The position numbers and the translations under genes are program-made. From Spirochaetales bacterium (lineage in GTDB: Bacteria > Spirochaetota > Leptospiria > Leptospirales > Leptonemataceae), in NCBI GenBank assembly GCA_024233935.1, contig JACKOY010000005.1:62001-126000 (forward strand): a stretch of DNA of 64,000 bases, read 5' to 3'. Numbering within the stretch: the first letter of the stretch is position 1; each line of letters begins with the position of its first letter. Below, in pieces: positions 1 to 8,450 of this stretch. The notes beneath the pieces were generated by a model that was not told the DNA's origin, searched no databases, and saw only the letters and a list, made by a program, of their open reading frames with translations.

Positions 1-1
1 G

Positions 2-571
2 GCCGATTTGTTCACGCCCCTTTCCAAATATTACATCTCCGAAATGTGTGTGAGCATCGCCTACGACGCCGTGCAAATTCATGGCGGCGCCGGATTCACC
101 GAAGATTATGATGTTTCGCGCATCTACCGGGACAGCCGCATCACAACCATCTATGAGGGAACAACGCAGCTTCAGATCGTCGCCGCAATTGGCGGTGTGA
201 CGGCGGGCATGGCGCAAAACGGATTCTTGCGTTCTTATATCGAAGAAGAAATGGCCGGCTTCACGCCCTCCAGCACGTTGCGTACGCTTTTCGAAATGTT
301 CGAGGCCAACGCGGAATTGTATCGCTCCATCGAAGACAGCGAGACCAAAGCCCGTTACGCCTCGGAAGCGGTCGAAAGCGCTGCGCGTTTTCTGCTGGGC
401 ATGTTGATGGAACGCTCGCTCGTCAAAACGCCGGAGGACCGGCGCCCGGCCCGGGAGCAACTGCTCGACCACCTGCACGAAGAAAGCATCGCCCTGCTCT
501 CGGCCAACCGGGCCCGGCTGGAACTCGCGACGAAGCGAGCGGCCCGCAAAAGCCCCGCCGCCGTGGCGTAG
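2..571 (+). CDS. Acyl-CoA dehydrogenase, C-terminal part (5' end outside window)
   Basis: Flavoenzyme of fatty-acid beta-oxidation that makes the alpha,beta double bond of an acyl-CoA. The reading frame is open from the first bases of the window, so the gene starts upstream. Visible are the family C-terminal all-alpha domain with QIHGGAGF and IYEGTTQLQ; the Glu of YEGT is the usual catalytic base position. After this motif come about 120 further residues, helical and charged, as in the long acyl-CoA dehydrogenases with an extra C-terminal domain. The stop is TAG at 569-571. Substrate chain length cannot be read from the sequence. Confidence 0.9.
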   Translation, partial: ADLFTPLSKYYISEMCVSIAYDAVQIHGGAGFTEDYDVSRIYRDSRITTIYEGTTQLQIVAAIGGVTAGMAQNGFLRSYIEEEMAGFTPSSTLRTLFEMFEANAELYRSIEDSETKARYASEAVESAARFLLGMLMERSLVKTPEDRRPAREQLLDHLHEESIALLSANRARLELATKRAARKSPAAVA

Positions 572-951
572 TCCATCGGATCCGCCACCCGGACAACGCG
601 CGCGAGCCGCTTTTCGGTACCCTACTTCTGCGGGAATTCCCGGGTCGTGAGATCGGCGAGCTCCCGAATGTCACCGGTCGGTTGAGCGTCTCTGGCTCCC
701 TCCAGGCGGCGATCTTACGCTTTCTGAAAGCTCTTCTGACGGAGTCGAAATAAGCCCAACGGGGCCGTCTCCTTTTCTGCCCCGCAGGTGTAGCAGGTCG
801 CAGGATCTCGGGCGATCCATGCACGATCAGCCCGCGCCGATACCGCTTGCAAAGAATTAGACCCGCGCCCATTGTGTCAGAGTTTGCCGCTTGCGGACGC
901 CGTCGAAGCGGCGCCGATCTAAACCTTCCTTTTTCCGCTGGTCTCTTTCGA
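572..951. other. Intergenic region, nothing recognised
   Basis: About 380 bases between the acyl-CoA dehydrogenase and the phosphatase gene. Open frames here are antisense or out-of-frame extensions of the neighbours and have Arg/Ser/Pro-rich shadow composition. I see no tRNA, riboswitch or strong terminator. The promoter for the downstream phosphatase gene probably lies here. Confidence 0.5.
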
Positions 952-2316
952 ATGGCAACGGACAACCCCACTTTTCTACGAGCCCACCCCGCGGACTGGC
1001 TTCGCATTGCAATCCCGATTGTGCTGCTCACGATCACGTATTCGGCCGATCTCTTTCTGCTTGAGCTGGCAATGCTTCTGCAACTGGGCCTGGCGGTCTT
1101 ATGGCTGCTGGTAAACGTTTTTAGTGTGATCGACCAGAAGAAGCGGCCCGCCTGGGCTTACGTGCCGGCGACCCTGGATCTGGTGACGACCACGCTCCTG
1201 GTTTACGCTACCGGTGCGACCAGTTCGCCCTTCGCTTTTCTCTACGTAGTCTATGCCGCCATCAGCAGCCTGAACCTGGAAGCCCGGCAGGGTCTTTTCA
1301 GCACCGTTCTCGCCATCGCGTGCTACGGGAGCACAAGTACTCTGACCTACATGGGTGTTCTGAATCCCATCAATATTATCGGAGAGTTTGCAACGCTGGG
1401 CCTGGCCGGAGTGCTCACATCGTGTCTGGTTTTCGCGATGGTAATCGGCCTGACACACTACATCATAAGCGACCTGATTCGCAACAATTACGAAGCGCGC
1501 CGAAAACTGGAACTGGCAAGCAAGCAAATGAACGCCGATCTGGACATGGCGCGCAAGATTCAAATGGGGCTGATTCCGACGCGCGCGCTCTCTGCCGGGG
1601 ACGTCACCGTGCAATCGCGTTACATTGCGCTACAGGCCGTCGGTGGCGATTATCTGGACTACTTTACGGATCGGGACGGCAATCTCGGCATTCTCGTGGC
1701 GGACGCGGCGGGCCACGGCATTCCGGCGGCCCTGATAGCATCCATGACCAAAGTTGCGGCCGATCGCCTTCGCTCCCAGATGCGTCATCCGGCCCGTATG
1801 ATGGGTCTACTGAATCGTAGCCTCTTAAACAAGACGAACAACAACTTCGTTGCAGCCACCTATGCAGTGTACCATCCCGCAAAAAATATCCTGCGTTACT
1901 CTATGGCCGGCAACCCGCCGCCCTATCTTCTGCGTCCCGGAAAGCCGGCCCTGCGTCTCGACGGGAACGGTCCGGTGCTCGGAGTTCTCGAAAACGCGAC
2001 ATACCACGTTCAGGAATTGCAGCTCAGCCCGGGCGACCGGATCGTCTTCTTTACCGACGGGATCAACGAGTGCCGCAGCGACGCAGGTGTTGAACTCGAT
2101 GAAGAACAACTCACGAATCTGCTAACGGGCGTGACCGCACTCCAGCCCACCCAGGACGCCGCCGTTCAGATCGTGGATGATCTTACGCGCTTCACAGGAA
2201 CGCGTGGCTTCGAGGACGATATCACCCTTGTGGTTCTTTCGGTGGCGCCGGTTCTGTCCCCGCGAAGCGCAACCCCACCCCCGGCCGACGCGGAAGACTT
2301 GCCTCCCGCTCCCTGA
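952..2316 (+). CDS. Membrane-anchored SpoIIE/RsbU-type PP2C serine phosphatase
   Basis: Predicted sensor phosphatase that would dephosphorylate an anti-sigma-factor antagonist (STAS protein) in a partner-switching pathway. The first 190 residues hold about six hydrophobic segments (MASE-like), then a short helical linker (EARRKLELASKQMNADLDMA) leads to a PPM domain with GGDYLDYF, VADAAGHGIPAA and the C-terminal GFEDDITLVVL, which carries metal-binding Asp residues. The frame is open upstream to a TTG at 847, but I prefer ATG 952, just before the first hydrophobic part of the protein. The last 25 residues are Pro/Ala-rich. It faces the convergent membrane-protein pair with a gap of only six bases. 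The stimulus is unknown. Confidence 0.88.
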   Translation: MATDNPTFLRAHPADWLRIAIPIVLLTITYSADLFLLELAMLLQLGLAVLWLLVNVFSVIDQKKRPAWAYVPATLDLVTTTLLVYATGATSSPFAFLYVVYAAISSLNLEARQGLFSTVLAIACYGSTSTLTYMGVLNPINIIGEFATLGLAGVLTSCLVFAMVIGLTHYIISDLIRNNYEARRKLELASKQMNADLDMARKIQMGLIPTRALSAGDVTVQSRYIALQAVGGDYLDYFTDRDGNLGILVADAAGHGIPAALIASMTKVAADRLRSQMRHPARMMGLLNRSLLNKTNNNFVAATYAVYHPAKNILRYSMAGNPPPYLLRPGKPALRLDGNGPVLGVLENATYHVQELQLSPGDRIVFFTDGINECRSDAGVELDEEQLTNLLTGVTALQPTQDAAVQIVDDLTRFTGTRGFEDDITLVVLSVAPVLSPRSATPPPADAEDLPPAP

Positions 2317-2322
2317 CAGTAC

Positions 2323-2634
2323 TCAGCACAGAAGCGCCAGTATCAAAAACCAACCAAAGAAAATCAGTACGGGGGCAATCCAGAAAAGACAAACGCGCAA
2401 CAGCAACGCTGTGATCTCACAACTCCGGAAGAAAAGAAGCGGAGAAAGCACCGCGACAAGTACAGTCGCCGGCCAGAGCCAGACGAAGTAGTACTCCGTC
2501 CAGTTCGGAAGGCGCCCGCAACTATCCGTAGCCATGGTGCCGATCAAAAGCCCCCCGACCACAAACATCAACGCGCCAAACGCCGACCCAAAAGCAATCA
2601 GCAGGGCCTGCCAGAGCGGCGTGGCGCCTTTCAA
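2323..2634 (-). CDS. Small membrane protein, unknown
   Basis: About 103 residues with three strongly hydrophobic stretches separated by a short Cys-containing loop (TDSCGRLPNWTEYY). I place the start at TTG 2634, which overlaps the TGA of the upstream YhhN-type gene (TTGA) and suggests translational coupling; the frame could start up to 23 codons earlier at 2703. I do not recognise the family. The coupling suggests it works with or is co-regulated with the lysoplasmalogenase-like protein. Confidence 0.6.
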   Translation of the reverse strand: MKGATPLWQALLIAFGSAFGALMFVVGGLLIGTMATDSCGRLPNWTEYYFVWLWPATVLVAVLSPLLFFRSCEITALLLRVCLFWIAPVLIFFGWFLILALLC

Positions 2635-3251
2635 CGCTCCAGCCGCCGCATGGCCCCGAGCGCGATCAAAAGCTGGGCGGGATAGTAGCTGCCCAAAATC
2701 CACAGGGCCGCAAGCGGTATGGCAAACAGAAACTTGTTCACGGCAATCAGGGAATCCGAAAGCATAAACACACAGCTGCCGGCATACAGCGGCCAGAGCG
2801 GGCCGTCCCGAAACACAGAACCAACGACCATCGTAAGAATTGTGGCCACATAGAGATAGACCGGGAGCGCAAAATTACCCAGCTGTGGCGAAAGCACGAT
2901 GGCCAGGCCGAACCCTGCCAGCACGGGCAGCAAAGCCAGAACCAGTCGCCCCGTCCGAAAACGAAAGTGCAGCCAGAATTCGGCCGCGTAAAACAGGTGG
3001 CCGACCAAAAACAAGGCCAGACCGACCACAAAACTTTGCGCAAAGTCCAGAGAAAGAGCCACATCGCCGGCGCTGCCGAACAGTAAGCCCAGAAGTATGA
3101 GGCGCGAACCGCGCACCCGAAATACAAAAAAGGCCAGCAGCCAGATGGGTGTGGCCTTAAAAAATGCGTACCCGGGAAAGCCGCCCAGCAGCCGGGCGGT
3201 TATGCTGGCCGCGGACAGGGTCAGAAACACGATCAGCATGGGGGGGCGCAT
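2631..3251 (-). CDS. YhhN/TMEM86-family membrane protein (lysoplasmalogenase-like)
   Basis: A 206-residue protein made almost wholly of hydrophobic helices (about eight). Family signatures seen are FGSAGDVALSLD in the N-terminal half and a Tyr/Ser-rich repeat of the same pattern near VFMLSDSLIAVNKF; in the family these Asp-bearing motifs mark the active site of enzymes that cleave the vinyl-ether bond of lysoplasmalogens. Activity in bacteria has been shown for some members only, so the substrate is inferred. Two in-frame ATGs (3251 and 3239) are possible; I use the first. Confidence 0.8.
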   Translation of the reverse strand: MRPPMLIVFLTLSAASITARLLGGFPGYAFFKATPIWLLAFFVFRVRGSRLILLGLLFGSAGDVALSLDFAQSFVVGLALFLVGHLFYAAEFWLHFRFRTGRLVLALLPVLAGFGLAIVLSPQLGNFALPVYLYVATILTMVVGSVFRDGPLWPLYAGSCVFMLSDSLIAVNKFLFAIPLAALWILGSYYPAQLLIALGAMRRLER

Positions 3252-3353
3252 TGCGCAGGCTATGGCGGAAATGCGATCCGGTCAGCAAGAATTTGAAACG
3301 TTGACACGCATGATGACGCGTGCCGAACTGAACGTACCATAGACCTTCGGGGA

Positions 3354-3698
3354 ATGCCAATGGCACAGTTTCTTGCGAACATCACAATCTTGCTGGAAGG
3401 CTTTGCAATCGCGGGAGGCCTGGCGTTGCTCTACAAAGCGGGCAAAGAGTCTTCCGGGTTATTGCGCGCGGCGGGCATCGTGCTTGTAAGCTTCGGAGCG
3501 CTCACTCTGGGCCTGACCTTGACCTATTACAGCCTCTATTGGTTAGACGACGGCTTTGACACCGTGCATCCGCCCATGCAAATGCACGGTCGCCAACGTC
3601 ACGGAGGAGACGGTCCCGACGGTATGCAACACGGCGGTATGCAGCACGGCGGTATGCAGCACGGCACGGACACAGAACCCGCCGATGCCGGGCCATAG
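3354..3698 (+). CDS. Small membrane protein with His/Met-rich tail
   Basis: A 114-residue protein with two transmembrane segments (about residues 5-26 and 38-62) followed by a hydrophilic tail rich in His, Met and Gly, including PPMQMHGRQRHGG and three tandem MQHGG units. At DNA level the units are a perfect 15-base repeat around 3622-3667. Such tails usually bind Cu, Ag, Ni or Zn; here this is inference from composition. The start is ATG 3354 preceded by GGGGA. I do not recognise a named family. No metal genes adjoin it, but a metal efflux cluster lies 11 kb away. Confidence 0.65.
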   Translation: MPMAQFLANITILLEGFAIAGGLALLYKAGKESSGLLRAAGIVLVSFGALTLGLTLTYYSLYWLDDGFDTVHPPMQMHGRQRHGGDGPDGMQHGGMQHGGMQHGTDTEPADAGP

Positions 3699-3808
3699 CC
3701 CGGACTGTCGTGGCTACGCCCCGGCCCCCGGGCCTCAAAAGCAAGCGTGGTTTTTTTGCGCTCCGGCTTGAAGGCCCGACGGGTGGGCTGGTCTTTCGAC
3801 CGGTCGGA

Positions 3809-5602
3809 TCAATGCCCGGGGGCGTCGGGGCGCCCGCATAGATGCACGGTCTCGCGTAGGCGTTCAATATCCAGACGGGCCTCGCGGGCGAAGTCAAACA
3901 GGCCGTTTTTTTCCTGATACACATCGTACAGTTGCGTGTAGCAAAAGCCGCGTATATGCTCGTGTTTTGCGATCTCTAACAGGGCCTGCTGCACTTCCAA
4001 AAAGAGGTCCTGTCCTCCTCTTTCGCCGTAGAACCCGAAGCCGCCCAGTTCGCTGATCAAAACCGGGGCTCGATTTTGCTCGGCTCCCGGTAGCCAGGGA
4101 GCCTTCACGATTCTGGTCGGGAAGATCATATACAGCAGATGCCACCAGCGCGAGCGTAGGCCGGCGGGTTCTTTTAGGTCGCGGTACAGCTTTTGAATTT
4201 TGTTCTGGTTCTGAAGGTAGTGATGCACATCGAGCAGGTCGGTCCGCACGTGATCGAAACCGGAATTGTCCACCACCAGCACGTCCGGATCCAGATTCTT
4301 CGTAAACTCGTAAGCCTTCCGCAGCTGCTCTCTTGCCCGACGCGACCACGCGACCGAAAGCAGTCCCCAGCTTTCATTGAATACAACCCGACAGATGATA
4401 GAAGGATGATTTCTATCGCGCTCTATTACACTTTTCCACTCCGCAAAAAAGGGCTCCGGATCAAGTCGCGAGAAAATCGGTGGCGAGGGCATTTCTTGCC
4501 AGACTACAAGTCCCCGGCGGTCACACAGATACAGGAAACGCGGGTCTTCAATCTTCTCGTGAATGCGCAGTCCATTGAAGCCCGCGCCGGAGGCCAGATC
4601 CAGGTCGCGTCGCATGTGTTCCTCATCGGGCGCGCTGTAAGCTCCGCGCTCGTAGTACCCCTGGCACAGAACCAGCCGCTGATACAAATCGCGCCCGTTG
4701 AGCAAGACACGTCCCCGGGACGGGTCGATGGAAAGCAAACGATGGCCGGTATTCAAAAACACGCTATCGTGTGCTCCCCCGGCGAGGGTAAGGCCAAGTT
4801 CCAGACCGTACATGTGCGGATCTTCGGGGCACCAACTCCGGATTTTTTGCAACGGTATGTGAAACTCCTGGCCCGATTGAGATGCAGCGAGCTGTTGTTC
4901 GCCGTGGCCGACTTCGTGCTCGTAGATCGGAAAACTCTCCAGCGTCGGGTCCTGCCGCAAACCGGAGTACAGCTTCCAGAGCAACCGAGCACCTGCCTGG
5001 CATTGCTCGTCGCCACCCGGCTCAATGCGAACCCGAAAGCCATCGTTCACGGACTGCATCCGAACACTCTTGATGAAGGCCGCCGGGATGGACTCCAGCC
5101 AGACCGACTGCCAGATGCCCGAGCACTGGCGATAAAACACCGCCCAGGGCTGCTTGCGGTTGGTCTGCTTGCCCCGCGGCAAGCGACTGCGCTTCGAGTC
5201 CCGCACACGCACCACAAGCCGGTTCCGGTCGAGCACCCGGTCGGCATCAATCACAAGGGCGAACGAGCTGTAGCCGCCCACATGGCGGCCCAGCAGCAGG
5301 TCGTTCCAGAAAACGCACGCTTCCTGGTCGACAGCACCGAAATGCAGAAGGAGCGCGCCGGGTTCCGCCGGTCGGTCGACCTCGCGATAGTACCAGAAAA
5401 CCTCCGGCGGGTTGGCCAGGGCCACACCGGACGCCTCGGTTTCGATCGCAAACGGGACCCGAATCGGACCATCGTAGGGAAGCACCGGGGCCGCCCCCCA
5501 CCTGTCCCGCAGGCCCCGATCCCGCGCATCCAGCCGCAAAGACCAGAGTCCATCCAGCAGCACGATTGGCAAACGCTGAAAGTCGGGGCGGGGCGGAAGC
5601 AT
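3809..5602 (-). CDS. Glycoside hydrolase family 2 enzyme
   Basis: A 597-residue retaining glycosidase of the GH2 clan (beta-galactosidase, beta-glucuronidase, beta-mannosidase). It has the family order: N-terminal sugar-binding jelly roll (LDGLWSLRLDARD near the start, FWYYREVDRP), immunoglobulin-like middle domain, then a TIM barrel. Catalytic residues are visible: acid/base Glu410 in FNESWG and probable nucleophile Glu518 in ISELGGFG. There is no signal peptide, so action is cytoplasmic. The frame is open to 5749 but that would overlap the divergent transporter; ATG 5602 begins the conserved domain and leaves a 112-base shared promoter region. Substrate is not determinable; pairing with a sugar symporter supports oligosaccharide use. 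Confidence 0.88.
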   Translation of the reverse strand: MLPPRPDFQRLPIVLLDGLWSLRLDARDRGLRDRWGAAPVLPYDGPIRVPFAIETEASGVALANPPEVFWYYREVDRPAEPGALLLHFGAVDQEACVFWNDLLLGRHVGGYSSFALVIDADRVLDRNRLVVRVRDSKRSRLPRGKQTNRKQPWAVFYRQCSGIWQSVWLESIPAAFIKSVRMQSVNDGFRVRIEPGGDEQCQAGARLLWKLYSGLRQDPTLESFPIYEHEVGHGEQQLAASQSGQEFHIPLQKIRSWCPEDPHMYGLELGLTLAGGAHDSVFLNTGHRLLSIDPSRGRVLLNGRDLYQRLVLCQGYYERGAYSAPDEEHMRRDLDLASGAGFNGLRIHEKIEDPRFLYLCDRRGLVVWQEMPSPPIFSRLDPEPFFAEWKSVIERDRNHPSIICRVVFNESWGLLSVAWSRRAREQLRKAYEFTKNLDPDVLVVDNSGFDHVRTDLLDVHHYLQNQNKIQKLYRDLKEPAGLRSRWWHLLYMIFPTRIVKAPWLPGAEQNRAPVLISELGGFGFYGERGGQDLFLEVQQALLEIAKHEHIRGFCYTQLYDVYQEKNGLFDFAREARLDIERLRETVHLCGRPDAPGH

Positions 5603-5635
5603 AGATTCTGGATTCCAGCGCGGCGTTGTCTCGCA

Positions 5636-5648
5636 AGCGAAGTTCGCT
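5636..5648. promoter_or_regulatory. Candidate operator between GH2 gene and sugar symporter
   Basis: A perfect inverted repeat AGCGAA-G-TTCGCT lies in the middle of the 112-base divergent region between the GH2 start (5602) and the symporter start (5715). Size and position fit a repressor operator shared by both genes. No regulator gene is adjacent, so the binding protein is unknown. Confidence 0.4.
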
Positions 5649-5714
5649 GCGCTCCGTAAAATGCGTTGCAGTGTAAACCGGGCGCGGCGAAAGCCTGTGA
5701 TAGGCGGAACCTGC

Positions 5715-7109
5715 ATGACCAAGAAACAAACACAAACCCGGGAAGGCATCTTGCCGGTCTGGATGAAGGCCGGCTACGGCGCCGGCGACCTGGGCGGAAA
5801 CCTGTTCTTTACGGTCGTTGCTTTCTGGCTCACCAACTACCTGACCGACGAGGTCAAGCTCTCGGGAACCATGGCGGGACTCGCAATTCTTCTGGGTAAG
5901 CTCTGGGACGCCGTGACCGACCCGGCCGTGGGGCTTTTGTCCGATCGCACGCGTACGCGCTGGGGGCGCCGCCGTCCCTGGTTTTTATTCGCGGCCGTGC
6001 CTCTGGGCTTTGCAATGCTGTTCATGTTTACGAATCCGGGATTCGAGAGCGCGATGGCGCTTTTTTTCTGGGCTTCGGGAGCCTACATGTTGCTCTGCAC
6101 GGTCTATACCTGCGTTAACATTCCGTACAACGCTTTGACTCCCGAACTCACCGCGGACTTTGACGAACGCACATCTCTGAATGGATACCGGATGATCTTT
6201 GCGGTGATCGGAACCCTGATAGGAGCCGGAACGGCCCTGCCCATCATTTCTGCTTTTGAAGACCGGACGCAGGGTTTCATGGCGATGGGCGCGATCTTCG
6301 GCACGCTGATGGCGCTTTCTTCGCTGGTGCCGTTCTTTTTTGTACGCGAACCCGTACGGGCCGAAGCGCCAAAAGACAAGAGCATGTTTATGTATCTGGT
6401 GCATGCTTACCGGGACGCCTTTCGCAATAAGCCGTTTCTTCTGATACTGTTCCCCTGGGCATTCAACATCGTGGGTTTCACTGTCGTGACGGCGACGTTG
6501 ATCTATTACTTTAAGTACATCTACCGGGATGAAGCCAGTCTTACGATCGCGCTCGTCGTGATGCTTTTAACTTCGATGGTGTTTATTCCGCTTTCGGTGC
6601 TGCTCTCGAAACGCATCGGCAAAAAGATCGTGTATCTTTCCGGCATGTCCTTGCTGGCGGCTTCGGTTCTGGTCTTCTTTGCAGTCGGGCACAAATATGG
6701 TCTCAACTTCGCCTACATCATCATGTTTACGGCCGGCATCGGTCTTTCGACCCACTACGTGATGCCGTGGGCGATTGTGCCGGACACGGTGGAGTACGAT
6801 TACGCAAAAAGCGGCGTGCGACGCGAGGGCATCTATTACGGCCTGTGGACCTTCATGATCAAACTGGGCCAGGCCGTTGCGGGCCTGTTAGTGGGCGTGA
6901 TTCTCGACGCCTTTGGTTACATTCCGGAAGTTGAGCAGAGTGAATCTGCGCTTTTGGGAATTCGCCTCCTGGTGGGACCGTTTACGGCCATGTTCTTTGT
7001 GGCCGCCAACGTAATCCTGGCCTTCTATCCCATCGACAAGCAGGCCTACGAGGAAATCCAGGCCACCATCAAGCGACGGGAAGCCGCCGGAGAAATCAGT
7101 CGGGGTTAG
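5715..7109 (+). CDS. GPH-family (MelB-type) sugar:cation symporter
   Basis: A 464-residue inner-membrane transporter with twelve predicted helices. Family features include the N-terminal YGAGDLGGNLFF, the cytoplasmic loop motif LLSDRTRTRWGRRRPW after helix 3, and the conserved GLWTFMIKLGQAVAG in the C-terminal half. The family imports glycosides, pentosides or glucuronides with Na+ or H+. I chose ATG 5715 with GGCGGA upstream rather than the earlier frame opening at 5661. It is followed four bases later by a glycosidase gene, so transport and hydrolysis are probably co-transcribed. Confidence 0.9.
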   Translation: MTKKQTQTREGILPVWMKAGYGAGDLGGNLFFTVVAFWLTNYLTDEVKLSGTMAGLAILLGKLWDAVTDPAVGLLSDRTRTRWGRRRPWFLFAAVPLGFAMLFMFTNPGFESAMALFFWASGAYMLLCTVYTCVNIPYNALTPELTADFDERTSLNGYRMIFAVIGTLIGAGTALPIISAFEDRTQGFMAMGAIFGTLMALSSLVPFFFVREPVRAEAPKDKSMFMYLVHAYRDAFRNKPFLLILFPWAFNIVGFTVVTATLIYYFKYIYRDEASLTIALVVMLLTSMVFIPLSVLLSKRIGKKIVYLSGMSLLAASVLVFFAVGHKYGLNFAYIIMFTAGIGLSTHYVMPWAIVPDTVEYDYAKSGVRREGIYYGLWTFMIKLGQAVAGLLVGVILDAFGYIPEVEQSESALLGIRLLVGPFTAMFFVAANVILAFYPIDKQAYEEIQATIKRREAAGEISRG

Positions 7110-7113
7110 AAGG

Positions 7114-8076
7114 TTGCCGGGCACATTCAGCACAGCGGACTTTTTGGGCCTGCGCTGGCAGGAGTACGAAGGCAATCCGTTGATCGAGCCACCCGGTTTT
7201 TCGCCGGTCGTCGCCGACCCGACCTTTCTTTTTCCCCATGAAAGTCCCGATGGACGCTATCACCTGTTTGCTCACGCGCTGCGCGGCATCTATCATTATA
7301 CATCGCAGGATGGCGCCGGTTGGGAAAACCAGGGACGCGTATGCGGCAACGCGATGCGGCCCTTCGTCCGGAAATTCGGGGAGGCCTATTATTTGTTCTA
7401 CGAAAGCATCCGTCCGTTTGCGATGTACCTGGGCTGGGCGCCGTACCGCTGGCGTTCCTTCATTGCGTGCCGCAGATCCATGGACCTCAAGCACTGGGAA
7501 AAGCCCTGCGTCGCCCTGAAGCCGACTCTCGCCTGGCATTCACATCCCGATTACGGCGTGAGCATCGGGAATCCCTGCGTGGTCCGGGTAGATTCCGGTT
7601 TTCGGCTCTACTACAGCGCCGGCCTGGTGCGCCTGGAAGACTGCGGCTTTAACGAGCCGCAGTTTATCGGCGTGGCGCAGGCCGATCAAATTGAAGGTCC
7701 GTACGAGGCTCTACCGGAGCCGCTGCTTGCACCGGATGCAGGCAGCCGCTGGAGAAATCTCGCTTCCGGTTCCATCAAAGTGCTGGCGACGGACGACGGT
7801 TTTGTGGCCATGCAAAACGGCATCTACATCGACCCCGAAACCAAACACAGCGGCTCCGCCATCCTTCGTTTGCATTCCGATGACGGGCTCACCTGGCGGT
7901 ACGCCGACGAGGAGCCCGTGCTCAAACCAGGCCCGGGCTGGACGAGAAGCCACGTGTACGCCTTTGACGTACGGCCCGAACTCGACCGATCGCGCTGGCG
8001 TTTGTACTTCAACGCACGCGACGACTGGCATTGGTCCAAAGGCCGGGAGCGCATCGGACTTCTGTTGGGCCGGTAA
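7114..8076 (+). CDS. Five-bladed beta-propeller glycosidase (GH43/GH32-like)
   Basis: A 320-residue protein with the sequence pattern of clan GH-F/GH-J propellers: VVADPTFLFP near residue 32 (Asp as possible nucleophile or base), repeated blade motifs such as RYHLFAHAL and YYLFYES, and SIGNPCVVRVDSGFRLYYSAG. No signal peptide is seen. The start is TTG 7114, only four bases after the symporter stop, which places the ribosome site inside the end of that gene (GGGGTTAGAAGG). The exact family and substrate are uncertain; GH130-like phosphorylases share the fold. Context says it processes the sugar imported by the symporter. Confidence 0.75.
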   Translation: MPGTFSTADFLGLRWQEYEGNPLIEPPGFSPVVADPTFLFPHESPDGRYHLFAHALRGIYHYTSQDGAGWENQGRVCGNAMRPFVRKFGEAYYLFYESIRPFAMYLGWAPYRWRSFIACRRSMDLKHWEKPCVALKPTLAWHSHPDYGVSIGNPCVVRVDSGFRLYYSAGLVRLEDCGFNEPQFIGVAQADQIEGPYEALPEPLLAPDAGSRWRNLASGSIKVLATDDGFVAMQNGIYIDPETKHSGSAILRLHSDDGLTWRYADEEPVLKPGPGWTRSHVYAFDVRPELDRSRWRLYFNARDDWHWSKGRERIGLLLGR

Positions 8077-8084
8077 TCGCTCAA

Positions 8085-8357
8085 TCAACCGTGACCGGCG
8101 TCCGCCACTCGATAGAGCCCCGGCCGCAGTTCTTCGACGACACCTTCGATACAAAGCTCATTTAGAGCATGAACATCGATCCCGCAACGCTGGCGGGCCA
8201 GCTCGCCATCAAAAGGGTCCTTCCCGAACGCGGCAATGAGCCGGTCCAGAAGTCCGGAAAGCTGCTCGTTCATTCGAGCATCTTTCCAGGTAGACGGCGG
8301 GCGGGCAAGCAACCATCGAATGAACCGGGCGCGGACGGGACGTCTGATCTGAATCAT
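8085..8357 (-). CDS. Small hypothetical protein, possible winged-helix fold
   Basis: A 90-residue protein that is basic at the N-terminus (MIQIRRPVRARFIRWLL) with a C-terminal part, LARQRCGIDVHALNELCIEG then VVEELRPGLYRVA, that reads like a recognition helix followed by a beta wing. The frame continues much further upstream on this strand, but only as a shadow of the gene opposite; ATG 8357 leaves a tidy 93-base divergent region before the HAD-PEPCK gene at 8451. It could be a regulator of that gene, but this is only inference. Confidence 0.45.
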   Translation of the reverse strand: MIQIRRPVRARFIRWLLARPPSTWKDARMNEQLSGLLDRLIAAFGKDPFDGELARQRCGIDVHALNELCIEGVVEELRPGLYRVADAGHG

Positions 8358-8450
8358 AGTCAACACTTGCTTTCGCGGGATACTGAAAGTGCGGGCAGAG
8401 TCGGTTTCGCGATCGACCTTGAGGGTCCCTCGCTTTTCCTTCTTCAGATT

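Noticed and set aside
423..1037. 204-codon minus-strand frame between the acyl-CoA dehydrogenase and phosphatase genes
   Set aside because: Arg/Ser/Pro-rich shadow composition, and it overlaps the coding parts of both neighbours.
4193..5659. Long antisense frame (488 codons) opposite the GH2 gene
   Set aside because: The minus strand carries clear GH2 motifs with both catalytic Glu; the plus frame is a codon-bias shadow without family features.
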